The translations under genes were made by a program, and so were the position numbers. A stretch of 64,000 bases of DNA from Scalesia atractyloides (taxonomy: Eukaryota > Streptophyta > Magnoliopsida > Asterales > Asteraceae), in the NCBI GenBank assembly GCA_947069175.1, contig CAMTDV010000003.1, forward strand, positions 46,277,194 to 46,341,193, read 5' to 3'. The notes beneath the pieces were generated by a model. The model saw only the letters and a program-made list of their open reading frames with translations. It was not told the DNA's origin and did no database searches. This document shows, in pieces, positions 11,726 to 23,381 of this stretch; position 1 is the stretch's first letter, and every line of letters begins with the position of its first letter.

Positions 11726-12538
11726 GGGTGAGGTTATTGTGAGAAAATTTAAAAATGTGAGAAGGATAAGAAAGAATCTAAACCATTAGATATTTAATCT
11801 AATGGTTGAGATCATAGTGGCAATTCTCTAAATAATGTTGACTATTAAACTAACTAATTTTCTAGATTAAGGGTATAAAGGTAAATTTAATATTTTTAAA
11901 TTAAGAAACTAACATTAATACACATGCAAAGTTCCTCCCTTCTTTTTTAAACATCAATAACTTTTTATACCTAACTCTTTTTTAAAAAAAAATTACATAA
12001 TGACGAGGGTTTTTTTATCTTTAATATGAGTATCATATTGATATATTTATGTAGAATTATTTCTGTTTTTATATATTTAGTGTGTTATTTCTGTTTTATT
12101 CAATGTTAGAGTGTTCTTTATAAGATGTGTGCCTTCAATATAAATGTTGTGGTGTTTTTATGAGTTATGGTGTTATTTTTGTTATATTTCTGTTCTTTAT
12201 AAGATATATGCCTTCAATATACATGATGTAGCGTTTTTATGAGTTAGAGTGTTTTTATTAGTTAGGGTGTTTTTATGAGTTATATTTCTGTTCTTTATAA
12301 GATGTATGCCTTCAATATACATGCTGTGGTGTTTTTATGAGTTAGAGTGTTATTTCAAATTCGAAAATCCTACAATAACTGCCAAAAATTGGTTGCATAT
12401 ATTCATTCCATAATTAGATTTTATTAGTTAAATTACACTTATACCCTTAAACTTCCAAAATGAAAAAGGGACACATGTCACCTCCATAATCTTTCTTATC
12501 ATTCTCACACTTTTAAATTTTCTCACATAAACCTCTAC
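11726..12538. mobile_element. MITE-like element with terminal inverted repeats
   Basis: The left end GGGTGAGGTTATTGTGAGAA is mirrored at the right end (AGAGGTTTATGTGAGAAAAT in reverse complement), and the match continues inwards for about 50 bp. It sits in a TA microsatellite, so a target duplication cannot be separated from the repeat. There is no transposase ORF in 0.8 kb. The interior has about three repeats containing TTCTTTATAAGATGTATGCC (near 12114, 12193 and 12292). Confidence 0.75.
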
Positions 12539-13254
12539 ATATATATGTGTGTGTGTGTATATATATATGTATATATATATGTATATATATGTGTATATAT
12601 ATGTATATATATATATATGTGTGTATATATGTATATATATATATGTGTGTATTTATCCATTGTCCAAATTGTTCGATCGTTCTTCATACTTTGAGGATAT
12701 TATATAAGTGCACATATATGTCTTTCCTTGTGTATTAGTTTCATGTGTCCATGTATGGAAATGTGTATATGTAAACATATTTTTTACATATTTTTCATGC
12801 TTACAAGTATGTTTTGTACTTGTATATTTTGTGTATTAGTAAATAGAAAAGCATACATCCTAATTGTTCTAAATACATGCACTTTAGCACATAAACATAT
12901 ATACACCCATGTAAGTGATCTAATTATGTATATTCTCCCTAAAATATATATAAAAATTTCTTTTAGTCTTAGGAAAATATTAAAAAGTTTTTAACTTAAA
13001 CTTTTCCACCTAAAGTTTGCTAATCATGATTAAGCTTGCTAATCACATTTTAGCCATGTTAATCAATTGTTAATTACACCATAATCATGATTAGATTTTT
13101 AGAAAGTTTGTCATAGTTTCCCTTATACTATGAACGTTTTCCATGTTTTCAAAACATAATTAAATCAATTTTCCCACTTTAACATAATCATCCAAAACTC
13201 ATCAAGTTCATCCAAGATCAAAACTCATGAAATTTCATATTCTATCAACTTCAA

Positions 13255-13302
<48 letters not shown>

Positions 13303-14739
13303 TTGTCAAGATCTTTACAATTAACCATTCTTTTAAGTTCATCTTTTATTTTACCAAATTTACATATACTTCTTTATGTAGTTTTTCCAATATCACTACC
13401 TTAAACATGTATTTTAGTTTCTTTATAAACTTTATGTTTTCAAAAATCATTTTCAAGATCTAATCTAGTTTATGACACTTCAAGTTTTTAGATCTTGCTA
13501 GATCTAAACATATACATGTTTAGATCCTACTTTCAAATACAAACTTGCAAGATCTTCTAGTCTAACATAATCTACCACTTATGTAAACATCAAGAATCAC
13601 AAAAATAACACATAAACAAGTAATTTATCTTGTTTTAGTTAGGGTTTCATGTATTGTATTTGTAAGCTTCAAGATGATAAACTTGTATATACATAATATA
13701 CATACTTTTAGAAGCTTAAAAACAAGTTTAGATGGCAAACTTCTAGCTCTAAGGCTAGGGATGATCTTATATTATGAAGATGAAGATGATGAGATGATGT
13801 TGAAGCTCCAAGAGAAGAGAATGATGTTCCTTGAAAGATCTAGCACTTGAAACCTTCCTTGATCATCTTTTTAAGCATGATGGGTTCTTGTATTTAGTGG
13901 TTTAGGATTTGAAGATGAAGAGGTAAGAGAAAGAGGGTGTGGTCGTAGGTTATTTAGAGAGAGAGGGGGAGATGGAGTTTTGTGTTGTGATGTTTTGAAT
14001 GATAAGAATGTGAGAATAATGTGTTATGTTTCAATGTTATATTGTTCATAATCTTCACCTTTCTTTTAGTCAACAACAACTCTCTAGCCATACTTCACGA
14101 TCATTCATCAACTAGGTAAGGGACTTGTCGGCCCCTTATCATGACCGATATTGGGGAGGTGGGTGTAGGTTATGGCTTGATGTTTATTTAATTCCTTTAT
14201 ACATGTGTTGTTATTCTAGGTGAAGATTTGTAGGTGCTTAGATTAATTTTGGATGATTATGATGCTAAGTGCAGTTTAGGGTGTTAATTAAGCTAGACTA
14301 GTTAAATTAATGTTAATGTTAAATTCGGCACTAGTTTCGTTATCGGGTCATTATCGTATAAGTTGTGTAGGTTGTATGGTAATATATATAAATATATATA
14401 AGTATCCTTGAGATATTCTAATATCCTTAATGTTGTTTATGATAATTTATATCATTAAGGGATCATATTATTACCGATAGATGCTAATTCTGCTGTGAAA
14501 ATGCTAAATTTTTTGTTTCCTAGTTCGGATCGGACAATTTAAGAGTTTAAGCATTTTTTCGAAAAGTATATAATATTACAAGTATTTCCCCATTTAGGGG
14601 TTTTGTATAAATGTTTAATTTGATATGCTTTCATATCAAGTTTTAGGTTTTAGTTGTTTCAGGTAGTACCGGAACTCTCGTGGCAAGAATAGTGTGTTCG
14701 CATTGTTATCAATGTAATTGGACATAGTTTTATGTTTCT

Positions 14740-17496
14740 TCTGAAAACCCAACCCTGCCCGTTTGTTTTCTGGATAATCTCCATTTTTTCGATAGTAAGG
14801 TCGGTTGTCAGTTTTTGATTTAGAATAGAAAGATGAATCATGTTTATCTAAATCATCATGACTTACCTCCATCAGCTTGAACATTTTATCAACATAACCT
14901 CTTTTCAGATTCTTGATAGGAAAATCCTCATCCGAAAATAGTTTATCAGATCCTTTCATTTTATGAACTATGACATTGGGATCATCATTTAAACTATTTT
15001 CTGATTTGACATCAGATTTTGACTTCTCAGACTTTTCAGACTTGGTCACTTCAGATTCATTCGTTAACACTTTTTCAAACCACTTCAGAATCACATTCAC
15101 CATCATTTTTACTGTAAGTTATATCGATATCCTCAGGCAATTGTTCGGTTTTCAATTTAAGATTTCGCGCCTTTTCTACCCCAGATGGATTTTTGCAAGC
15201 ATAACTGTTCCACATGGGTGGAGGAACTCGATCATAACTTCCACTCTTTGTTTCACCATTTTTAGATTCCTTAGTATTTTCAATTTTTGGTAAAATGTGA
15301 TCTATGACATATGAGCTTGTGGAATAACTATTAACAATTTGTTAACTCGTTCGGTTTCAATTCTCATTTTCTCAAGCTCACTTTTGAGCTCAGCAATAGT
15401 GTTTAGTTGAATATTAATTGCCATTTGTTTATCCATCACTGTTGCTTTAAGCATCATAAGTGTTGCGTCATTTTCTCTGAGTGCTTTATTATATTGTTTA
15501 ACAGACGCACTCAATTTGTCATAAGCTTCCTTTGTGGTTTTGTAATCGCTTGACAAATTGTCTGTTAAACTTTGCAATTCAGCAAATCTTTTGTCTTTCA
15601 CAAGACACTCACCACATGGTTCATCACACTTTGAACAAGATTTTTCATTCTCAGATGACTTGTTTACCTCATTTCCATTCACCATGCACGCTTTAATGAT
15701 GTCTTCTTTCAGCAATTCCTTTTTCTCATCCACTTTGACATCGGCTTCTTTTGCACTTCATATATTGAATGTTGAGTATGTGCGAAATATCCTGCAAAAG
15801 TTTTTAAAACATCGTTAGGCAAAAGATGTTTGAATGGACCATTCAAAAGCTCCTCTTCCTCTGATGAAGTATGATAGTAATAATCGTCATCCTCAGGTCC
15901 TTCATCAAAGGATGCCTCCGATTCTTCTTCTGGTTCATCAATAATTTCAGCCACCAATGCCAAACTTTCTCCTTTCGAAATAAACTTGTTCCAATTAAAC
16001 CCTTCGTCTTCTTGTGTAACAACCAAAGCCTTATCTTTAGTTTCAGGTTGCTTGTCTTCAATCAGCACGATTCTTGTTCTTGGTTGTAGTCGGTGATAGA
16101 TCGCTCTAATAGTCATCTGCGAAAGGATTCTGATTCCCTTGAACCTCTCGGTTTGGACATTCACTTTTAAAGTGACCTTTCTCCCGACACTTGAAACAAG
16201 TAACTTTGGATTTATCAAATCCAAGTTTCCCATCCAAACCTCCCAAATTTTCTTTACCAGTGATTTCCATAAATCTCTGTGCTCGTCGAACGATCGAGGC
16301 CATACACCATTTTATATCAATCAACTCCATTTCAACTGGATCAATTTGATCGTAGTCTTCACGTGTTATCTCAGAATTTCCAATCTTTCCAGCAACAAGA
16401 CTGTCATATGACTCAAGAACTGAAGCAAGTAGAGACATATGTTGTTTTGCCGTCTTTTCTTCAAAATTTTGTGCGTTCTGAAAGTCAACGGCAATGTTAC
16501 ATTGTAGAATTCTTTGACTTGCATTGGATGATGGAGTGGCTTGATTGTTCTGAGATTGATTTGATCCGAAAGAAGATTGTTGACTAGAAGGTGTATTCGG
16601 ATCAACTGTTGGGTATGATTGGAAACCACTTGACTGAGTTGGAGGTGTGCTTGGTGAGCTATATGCACTGAACGCAGTTTGAATCTTTGGCGCTTGGATT
16701 TGTGCAATAGAACTGTTTTTGAAATAAAGATTCACATCTGTTGCATTTGAACAGTCTTCTTTTTGGCCATCCTTTGCATCTCTAATTCATGACCTTCCAA
16801 TCTCTTGATAAAGCGAGGCAACAAGAAATTGTTGTATTCTACTCCATTCTTCAAGATGGTTAAGTAAGTTAACCATTCACCTTGTGGCAGAGAATCAACT
16901 AGCTTATCAACAAGCTCTTCATTTGTCTTCACAATTCCCATTCCCTTCATATGAACCACCAGATGACAGTATCGCTCAATCAGCTGCTTATTCGTTTTTC
17001 TTTTGATCAATGTGAATACGTCAAACTCTTTGCTTAAAAATGCCCTTTTTCTTTTGCGGAGTTGAGCACTGCCTTGAAATTTGAGTCGAAGAGCATTCCA
17101 CAAAGATTGCGCATCATCATCATGCTGCAGTAAAGCCAAGATGTCTTCTTTGATTGATTGCTGTAGAATGTTCATCATTTTCTTTTCGTTGATAAATCTT
17201 TCTCGTTCAACATCAGAGAATTGGGCGAGGGTCTTTTCAAGTCCATTTTCGCCAACTGGTGCGATGTATTTTGCCTCGATTGCAAACCAGCAAGTAAAAT
17301 GGTTAGCTTGAACCCAGTTCATAAACCTCTCGCTCCAGCTATCAAAGTCTTCCAGATTCATAAGCTTTGGAGGTTTAGTCATTGTTCCCATTTCATTCTC
17401 TAAATTGATGTTTTGAGCTGCTGCAGTGGTAACAACCGATGTGGCAACACATTGTAAAATTCCGCAGACATTTTTCCTGTAAAAGTTAGAACACAC
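14740..17496 (-). pseudogene. Copia gag, copy 2, near complete but frameshifted
   Basis: The best preserved gag of this family in the window. Pieces: 17496-16732 (254 residues: gag core with FDSWSERFMNWVQ, then LPQGEWLTYLTIL), 16735-16106 (Ser/Gln/Pro linker, then CCHC knuckle CFKCREKGHFKSEC), 16233-15709 (acidic region with DEGFNWNKFI and EEESEASFDEGPEDDD), 15733-15302 (coiled coil with ELKSELEKMRIETERVNKLL) and 15106-14636 (LFSDEDFPIKNL and YYRKNGDYPENKRAG). Neighbouring pieces overlap in different frames, so only a few indels separate them. Gag would bind and package element RNA. The last residues before the stop come from non-Copia sequence after the truncation point. Confidence 0.87.
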
Positions 17497-17499
17497 TTC

Positions 17500-17830
17500 T
17501 CGAAAACAAACAGATCAGATTTGAAAACTTTTTGTGTGGACAAGAAGTTTCATACGAAACAAGAATTTTGCACGAAACAAATTTTTTTGTATGATTCAAA
17601 TTTTAACAGAAAAACTATGATTTCGTACGAATCAATTCATTTTTGTGCGAAACAAGTGTTTTTATCTAGGAGAGTTTTTGTGCGGATGAATTCTGTACGG
17701 ATCAAGTCATTTTGTACAAAACAAATTGAAATTCTGAAAATTGTAAGATTTTATGAAATGTTAACTGATCCATATGAAATTTAAGCTGATTCGTACCAAA
17801 ATCAAGAACACTTAATTTCGTGCGAAACTC
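17500..17830 (-). other. Copia copy 2 leader with reiterated CGTACGAA motif
   Basis: The non-coding leader between PBS and gag is filled with variants of TCGTACGAAWC and TTGTGCGGAT. It is the counterpart of 4628-4960 and 38590-38900. Confidence 0.7.
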
Positions 17831-18089
17831 GTACAAAACTGATTCAAACTTCTAACTGACCAAATTTTATCAATTTCAACATGATTTAGTTCAATTTTAT
17901 GTCCGACTTATGGTATGGATTGATTATATTGAAGATTAACTTGAATTACTAAAATCCTAGTCCATTTTGTCCATGAATTCGTCCGAAATTTGTCCAAAAT
18001 CCAGCAAAGGTCAGAAAACTGATGAAGATGAAGATATGTCCAAGTCTGAACAGTAACTACTTGTTGTCTATCTGTAGATCAGATCTCAT

Positions 18090-18102
18090 GGCTCTGATAC
18101 CA
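18090..18102 (-). promoter_or_regulatory. Primer binding site (initiator Met tRNA), copy 2
   Basis: The minus strand reads TGGTATCAGAGCC two bases inside the LTR end, identical to copy 1. Confidence 0.92.
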
Positions 18103-18104
18103 CT

Positions 18105-18567
18105 TGTGAACGGGGATCGAGCTCCCGAAATAAGCAATAGACCTGATCTCGCTCAACTAGCAGAGGCGGAATTCATTGCTAGAGAGGTAGATATGACAAA
18201 CAAGATAATACTTATTGTTTAATGCTTCTGATGTATTAAAGACATTCAAGTTACAGACGCAAGTAAACAAACTGACAGAGCTTTGTCGTATGAAATGACA
18301 AATCCGTACCAGCTCTAACACAACACTTCCCTATTTATAGGTTGACATGACTCGTACCGAAGTGTGTGCACTAACAAACATCTATGATTCGTATGAAATA
18401 GTATTTCGTACGAGTGACTCATTCGTACGAAACACACATCTGTTTCGTGCGAATCATAGTGTAAAAACATATAAACTTTACATTTTCTCATTTAAACATT
18501 AACTTGTAAACTTTATAAACATTACAGATATATCCTAGACGTAGGCAATAGACATTATGCACCAACA
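18105..18567 (-). repeat. 5' LTR of Copia copy 2 (463 bp)
   Basis: Bounded by TGTGAACGG and CACCAACA, as in copy 1, and one base shorter. A minus-strand TATA box CCTATAAATAG lies near 18331-18342. Perfect TTCGTACGAA palindromes lie near 18423-18433. Confidence 0.9.
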
Positions 18568-18572
18568 TCCAT

Positions 18573-19488
18573 CACTTGTAGATTCAACATGAGATTCTTT
18601 CTTCTCAGCACCTTTCATCGTTAGCTTTTTCATTCTCACCGCGTCTTCCGTAAGACTAAGTGATTGCGGCGGGGTTTGCAGAAGTAACCGTGCTCCTGAT
18701 CTTGGGAGCTAAACCCAAGATATAGCGCTCCACACGCTTGAATTCGGGTGTCACGAGATAAGGGACTACACGTGACAAGTCATGAAATCTCTGATTATAC
18801 CCCATGATGTCCGCTCCAATCATGGTTAACGTTCCAACTTCTGGATTTCAGCCCGAGAACAATACTTTTCTCTCATTACTCCTTCAATTCCTCCCACGTC
18901 ATAGCATACGCCACCTCATCGCCTCGAGTTTGTACTTTTAGGTTCCACTAGCTGAGATCTTCATTAATAAATAGACCGGAAACATACAGGACCCTTTCGT
19001 CGGGAGAACATCGGCTCATTCGGATTATAGAATCCGACTTCTCGGTCCAATGTACAAAGGTCACGGCATTACCAGTGCCATCATAGTTTAGGGGCTTGCA
19101 GTCTAGGAATTTCTTGTAAGCGCAACCTAAAACATTGAACATACGGATTATGAATAAATATATGACAAAACTCACGAATAGAGTATAGAGAGAATGGTTT
19201 AAGTTGTCATAAAAACAACTATATGTTACCATTAGTACTGTTTCTGCCCAATGAGCTTCCTTGGCCTTGGCCGTCCGAATTGCCCGAGCCTCCGCTTGGC
19301 TCGATCCGGTTTGCCTCGTATTGGGCAAGTGCATGTGACATACACTCTTCCAAGAGTAGGTTCTGCTCTGCCTCCATCTTGGGCAGTGGGTTCGGTGGGT
19401 TGTGTCTGGTGTTCCTCCGTTTGGTGCAATGATCTTCCAAAATGTAATGACCAGGATTAGACAAATATTTAATAATAAATATTGTCAA
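18573..19488 (-). pseudogene. Ty3-type gag, central part, decayed
   Basis: Minus-strand reading gives CAYKKFLDCKPLNYDGTG followed by VTFVHWTEKSDSIIRMS (near 19140-18960), the standard start of the plant Ty3 gag core. After stops it continues as REKYCSRAEIQKLE and RVVPYLVTPEFKRVERYI (18900-18700). Upstream pieces (19488-19219) read MEAEQNLLLEECMSHALAQY and a Gly/Ser/Gln linker. Gag forms the particle and carries element RNA. It is interrupted on the left by Copia copy 2. Together with the acidic N-terminal part at 20103-21028 it belongs to the family A element whose PBS is at 21341. Confidence 0.75.
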
Positions 19489-20102
19489 CTAAAATGTAAA
19501 TATATGATATATAATAAACCAGCATGCAATTAAGTCACACATCCACAACAATAAGACCTGCATACAGATAATAACGATGCGTAATAAAGAAAATACTAAG
19601 CTTTTATGTATTTCAACAACTTGTTACATTGTTTGTGAAAGAAACAAAAAGACTTAGGGCTACACCACCCTGGTTGTGCAAGTTTATAATACATAAAAGG
19701 GTAAAATTTTCTTCCATATTGACTATCTTCGGTCTTTAAGGGTCTTCAAGCTCATACACGGTCTTCATTGCGCAAAACAGGTACCTAGTTCCCATATCAA
19801 AATGTCTGACTATAATCTAGGGAGCAGGCGGGGGGTGGAGGTGAGTACATAAAGAGTAACTGCTGAGGCGTTTCGCCTCCTCCTCAAGCTCACAAACGCG
19901 TCAAGACTCGAGATTGGCCCGATGCTCGATTGCTCGGAAGCAAGCCTCATGTGCTATAGGTGGGTGAAGGTGTGGAGGTGATGGTGGTGGTGATGATGAT
20001 GGTGGTGGTGGATAAGACGATGGTGGTGGAGGCACAACATCAGCTCGCCACTCGAGATCCTAGACTCTCTGGCAGAGAATCTGTATCTATGGCTCTAATG
20101 AC
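19489..20102. other. No gene seen: non-coding gap in the family A element
   Basis: AT-rich to mixed sequence between two gag parts, with an ATC/GGT-rich low-complexity patch at 19960-20040. It may be an intron-like or inserted piece; nothing recognisable. Confidence 0.5.
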
Positions 20103-21028
20103 CTAACTAGAGTATGGTATGAAATGGGATGGGTGATACGGATCGGATGTGGGTATCACATGTGGAGGAGATCGAGATGAGTGTTGGTTAGTGGAAAAAG
20201 GAGATGATGCATGAAGTAGCTGGCGAGATGTCCCCCTCTCATTATGTGCTGATGGAATAGGTATGTCAATGACATAGATGGGGCTGGTGTCCAAATATCC
20301 TGAGGGTCCGGTATGCTGGACGTATCCTATCGTGGGTGTACCATTAGGAATATGGGTGTTATGTGAAGGTGGAGTATGTGGGGGTGCTCTTGATGATAGA
20401 GTAGGGGTGCGCGCAACAATAATAGTCGGTGGGGGTGTGGACGTAGGTGTGCGAGTATATGTGGATGTGGAGATAGGTGTAGTGGGGGCGGAGGGAGCAC
20501 CGTCAGATGAGTAAGCCTCTAGGCTAACGGCTCGGAGTGCAGATGAGGTCACTGACTCCAAAGTGTTAGAGGAAGTGATATCAACTACATAGACAATGGG
20601 TGAAGAGACCACTAGGATAGCTATATCAAAAACCACCCGTCTCCAAGGTCCTCGTCTACGTGGTCAACATGGGAAACTGGGATGTCATCATCATCGTTGC
20701 CTAGATCTATAATAGGTAGGAGAATAACAAGAGGAAGAATGTCAATAACCAGCTCTCCGTTTAGATGGCTGATCTCGAACATGTCATGATGATGATGATG
20801 TAAGCCGTGAGTTAGCACGTCATCCTCCAGAGGGACGTCCTCCATGATGTCATCACCCGAGATGTAGTTGGAATCCTCCTCCGGGTCTGACTCACTATTA
20901 GAAGAGATGATCTCCACCGTTGGCCCGTACTCGTCATCGGAGGCTAGCTCCATAGGGTCGACGTCATCATAGATACCACCACTCGGTGAAGAAACCACAG
21001 TACCCTGGCAAACTAATCCGTTCAACAT
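20103..21028 (-). pseudogene. Ty3-type gag N-terminal extension, two frames
   Basis: Two minus-strand pieces, 21028-20621 (135 residues) and 20636-20103 (177 residues), overlap in different frames and so form one frameshifted reading. The first is acidic with DDEYGPTVEIISSNSESDPE and EEDSNYISGDD; the second is a Ser/Thr/Pro-rich linker. Such an acidic, low-complexity extension before the gag core is common in Ty3 elements I associate with Asteraceae (recollection, not a search). It starts about 300 bp left of the PBS at 21341, the expected place for a gag start. A His run (HHHHH) sits near the middle of the first piece. Confidence 0.6.
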
Positions 21029-21340
21029 GTGTATATATATATATATATATCAATAAATAATCTTAGTTATTATATATAAAATGTAAAATCACATTAGTTC
21101 GTTGTAAGTTATCCTACTCGTTTTTGTGCGGATCAACTTAATGTATCATGTCTATCCCTTATAGACTAATTCCTGTAATGTCCTTACATTATTGTTTTGA
21201 AATGAGTTTGTGTAGTGGACCTTGTGTATTGTAGTGTAATGCAATGAAAAGTTTTTGTGCTTGTAAAAATTGTTTTCATGAGAGGACCATAGTGATTGTA
21301 GACTAGACTCGAGAAGGAATCCTGGTTCACTATAATCGAA
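21029..21340 (-). other. Leader of the family A Ty3 element
   Basis: Non-coding stretch between the gag start and the PBS, beginning with a TA microsatellite (21030-21050). A short minus-strand ORF across it is not credible. Confidence 0.55.
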
Positions 21341-21352
21341 GCTCTGATACCA
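21341..21352 (-). promoter_or_regulatory. Primer binding site (initiator Met tRNA), family A
   Basis: The minus strand reads TGGTATCAGAGC, three bases inside the LTR end at 21356. It fixes the family A element as minus strand. Confidence 0.88.
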
Positions 21353-21355
21353 ATC

Positions 21356-21796
21356 TATCACACCCGCTCATACATAGAAGCGCGAGGTGTGATCGTGACT
21401 AGTTCCCATTGCATACGATATAAGTAAACAAGCTATATGAATAAAATAAATACGATGTTCATCCATGACATTGATTTGAAACAAAGTTTACAAGCCACAG
21501 TTGTTCACAAAAGACAACACGACGTTATAATTTTTAACATAAGACTTGTTTGCAAAAATATAGTTTAACAACTTAAGGCTGAATTCCATATTTCACTCAA
21601 GGGCGAAAAATGTGAACCAAACCCTTTCCAAAAGGATGGCATCGCTTTCTCGACTCCTTGATTCTTGATTTTTGCCATGCAAGGATTCACTAATTTCCTA
21701 AAATACATGAAAGTTTGAAAAGTCAACGATAATGTTGGTGAATTCATGTGCTAGTTTTAGATCAAATGAATATTCAAAACATTTGAAGTTCTTGTA
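21356..21796 (-). repeat. 5' LTR of the family A element, truncated (A3)
   Basis: It begins TATCACACCCGCTC (first G changed to A compared with copy A2) and follows 9870-10300 closely, including CATGACATTGATTTGAAACA. Similarity ends near 21795, where an env-like reading begins. The rest of the LTR, several kb in A2, is gone. Confidence 0.75.
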
Positions 21797-22190
21797 TAAG
21801 TAGTTGAACTCAAAAGAATGAAGGAAGAGATGGTGGCTGCCAAATATGTCTTTATGCAATCAATGACAAAATGGGATGAGCCAACAATTAAGGCAACTTG
21901 CAAAAAGCTTAAAGCTTTAAGAGCCAAAGATCCCTCGGTCCCCAAAAAGCATAACTATGAAGACTTACCTACCAGATCAAAGGCCATCATATCTAAACTT
22001 TCATCTACAAGATAGGCCTCTTCATTGGTGAAAAGCCATCTTAAAAGACAGAAGGATATGTCTGTAGAAGATTGGAAAGATTTGAAGAAGATATTTTGAA
22101 GGAATGGATCAAAAACATGATTATGTATAACTTCCTAATATTATCAAGCTGGTCCGATAAGGCAAGTCTTATGTGTAACATCCACAAAAA
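21797..22190 (+). pseudogene. Env-like ORF, right part
   Basis: The plus strand reads MKEEMVAAKYVFMQSMTKWD and PTIKATCKKLKALRAKDPSV, then YEDLPTRSKAIISKLSS, a stop, and in following frames VKSHLKRQKDMSVEDWKDLKK. It is Lys-rich and helical, in keeping with the end of the Sirevirus-type extra ORF, and continues the kind of sequence that stops at 9869. I infer a single ORF split by the family A element, with some residues lost at the right junction. Its role is unknown. Confidence 0.5.
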
Positions 22191-22513
22191 ACGGATCTTA
22201 GAAAAAAAAACCCAACTCGTTTGTAAAACCAGATCCGATGCAAAAAAATTTATAAGAATGCGAAAGTTTACTTTTTTATTATAGTTATTTGATTAACTGA
22301 CAAGATTTATTTACAACATAATTAATAAGTTATTTAGATGTAATACCAATGTGTTGGTATATACATATAATGCCTAAAAATGTACTAAACAATATGGTCT
22401 AATAATATAAATTGAATGCCATTAAAGGGAAATGAGTAATTTTGTTAATGATACAACAAAAACGTATCTTACAAATTAGAATTTAGAGACTTTGTAGAAA
22501 CTAAATGGCACCA
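22191..22513. other. No gene seen
   Basis: AT-rich sequence with poly-A patches between the env-like remnant and the duplicated LTR. It may be the tail of either element. Confidence 0.5.
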
Positions 22514-23321
22514 ACTTTACTAGTTTCAAGAATTGAGTGCATATTTATTAATCTGACTTTGTCTCTTTAAATCTTCCTTCTAAAATCAATATAATGGCAC
22601 CCTTTCAGACGATGGTTTTGGTTTGAATGAAAATGATTATCATGATTCTTTTAACCGACGCTCCTCCCTTAATTAGAAATCGAGCAAACCTCCATGGCTT
22701 AGAAAGCGTCGAGGCCATCGTTTCGTGTCAATCCAAAATAGCCAAATCACCACGTTGATAAACTCGACGTAGTTAGCCGTCTCCGTTCATGATACCGCAC
22801 CACTCACCACTGCAACACCATTTACCATCCGACTAGAATTATCTCCCACTGTACATAACCGTGGACAAGGCTCGCCATCACTACTTGAGTCCTACAAACC
22901 ACCATACCACCAATTGAAGTTCTGGATCGGGCGGGTTAGACGGAAGTTTGGATAGGATAGTACTAATTCGGTAGGAATCTCGTAAAAATAGTAAAAAGTA
23001 GAAGGATTCCATCCATACCGAAAGAGCGTACATCATTTTACAAGCTGGGAGAGCATCATACAATCTCTCTAGCATTTCCCCTCAATTTCAAAACCTAACA
23101 AATTCTAACACATGAACCTATTTATATTCATGACTCATCCGTGCGGATGAGTCTTGTACGTGCGGATGAGCTTCATCTATGCGAATGACTCTCATTCGTA
23201 AGGACCACTCCGAAGCTCCAAATCTCATGTGTTTGAATCTAACTCTCATCTATACAATATTCAACACATGCTCTATCTAACTCATTCGTACAATGGCGGA
23301 CACACATAATATGCACTAACA
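22514..23321 (-). repeat. LTR of family B (Sirevirus-like), unit 1
   Basis: The right end is ATATGCACTAACA, so in element orientation it begins TGTTAGTGCATAT, directly preceded by a polypurine tract at 23322-23334. A minus-strand TATA box (TATAAATAGG) is at 23117-23126. A hairpin GACTCATCC-GTGC-GGATGAGTC lies at 23132-23153. The left border is taken as the start of the 868-bp duplication and may not be the true LTR end. Confidence 0.65.
23132..23153. repeat. Palindrome in the family B LTR
   Basis: A perfect 9-bp stem GACTCATCC/GGATGAGTC with loop GTGC, just upstream (element orientation) of the TATA box. It is repeated in unit 2 near 24000-24022. Palindromes in LTRs are a reported trait of Sireviruses. 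Confidence 0.8.
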
Positions 23322-23334
23322 GTTTCCCCCTTGT
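23322..23334 (-). promoter_or_regulatory. Polypurine tract of family B, unit 1
   Basis: The minus strand reads CAAGGGGGAAAC next to the LTR start. A second copy lies at about 24191-24203 next to LTR unit 2. Confidence 0.7.
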
Positions 23335-23381
23335 ACGTCACTGTCGAATCTTGATCTTCAAATATGAGAGCCTTGTACGTC

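Larger units (their letters stand above)
9870..14690 (-). repeat. Long 3' LTR of family A, copy A2, minus orientation
   Basis: Starts on the plus strand with TGTCACACCCGCTC at 9870, the complement of the usual Ty3 LTR end. The first 430 bp match 21356-21795 closely, and the length matches LTR A1 in inverted orientation. It contains the 44-bp tandem, several AT runs and a MITE (11726-12538). Without the MITE it is about 4 kb. The right border is uncertain, somewhere before Copia copy 2 at about 14740. No ORF is credible. Confidence 0.65.
14740..18567 (-). mobile_element. Copia LTR retrotransposon, copy 2, truncated
   Basis: Same family as copy 1. It keeps the 5' LTR (18105-18567), PBS, leader and nearly all of gag, then ends abruptly near 14740 in the middle of the gag tail where copy 1 continues. 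Protease, integrase, reverse transcriptase and 3' LTR are absent. It lies within the family A Ty3 element: gag of that element resumes directly right of the LTR. Confidence 0.88.

Noticed and set aside
12547..13463. Small plus-strand ORFs rich in Tyr, Ile and Cys in AT-rich DNA
   Set aside because: They are translations of TA/TG microsatellites inside LTR A2.
20278..20514. 78-residue plus-strand Gly/Val-rich ORF
   Set aside because: Shadow of the Ser/Thr/Pro-rich Ty3 gag extension on the minus strand.
23132..23153. Hammerhead ribozyme core suspected from the GGATGAGTC stem
   Set aside because: The conserved CTGATGA and GAAA core elements are not present in the needed arrangement; it is only a palindrome.
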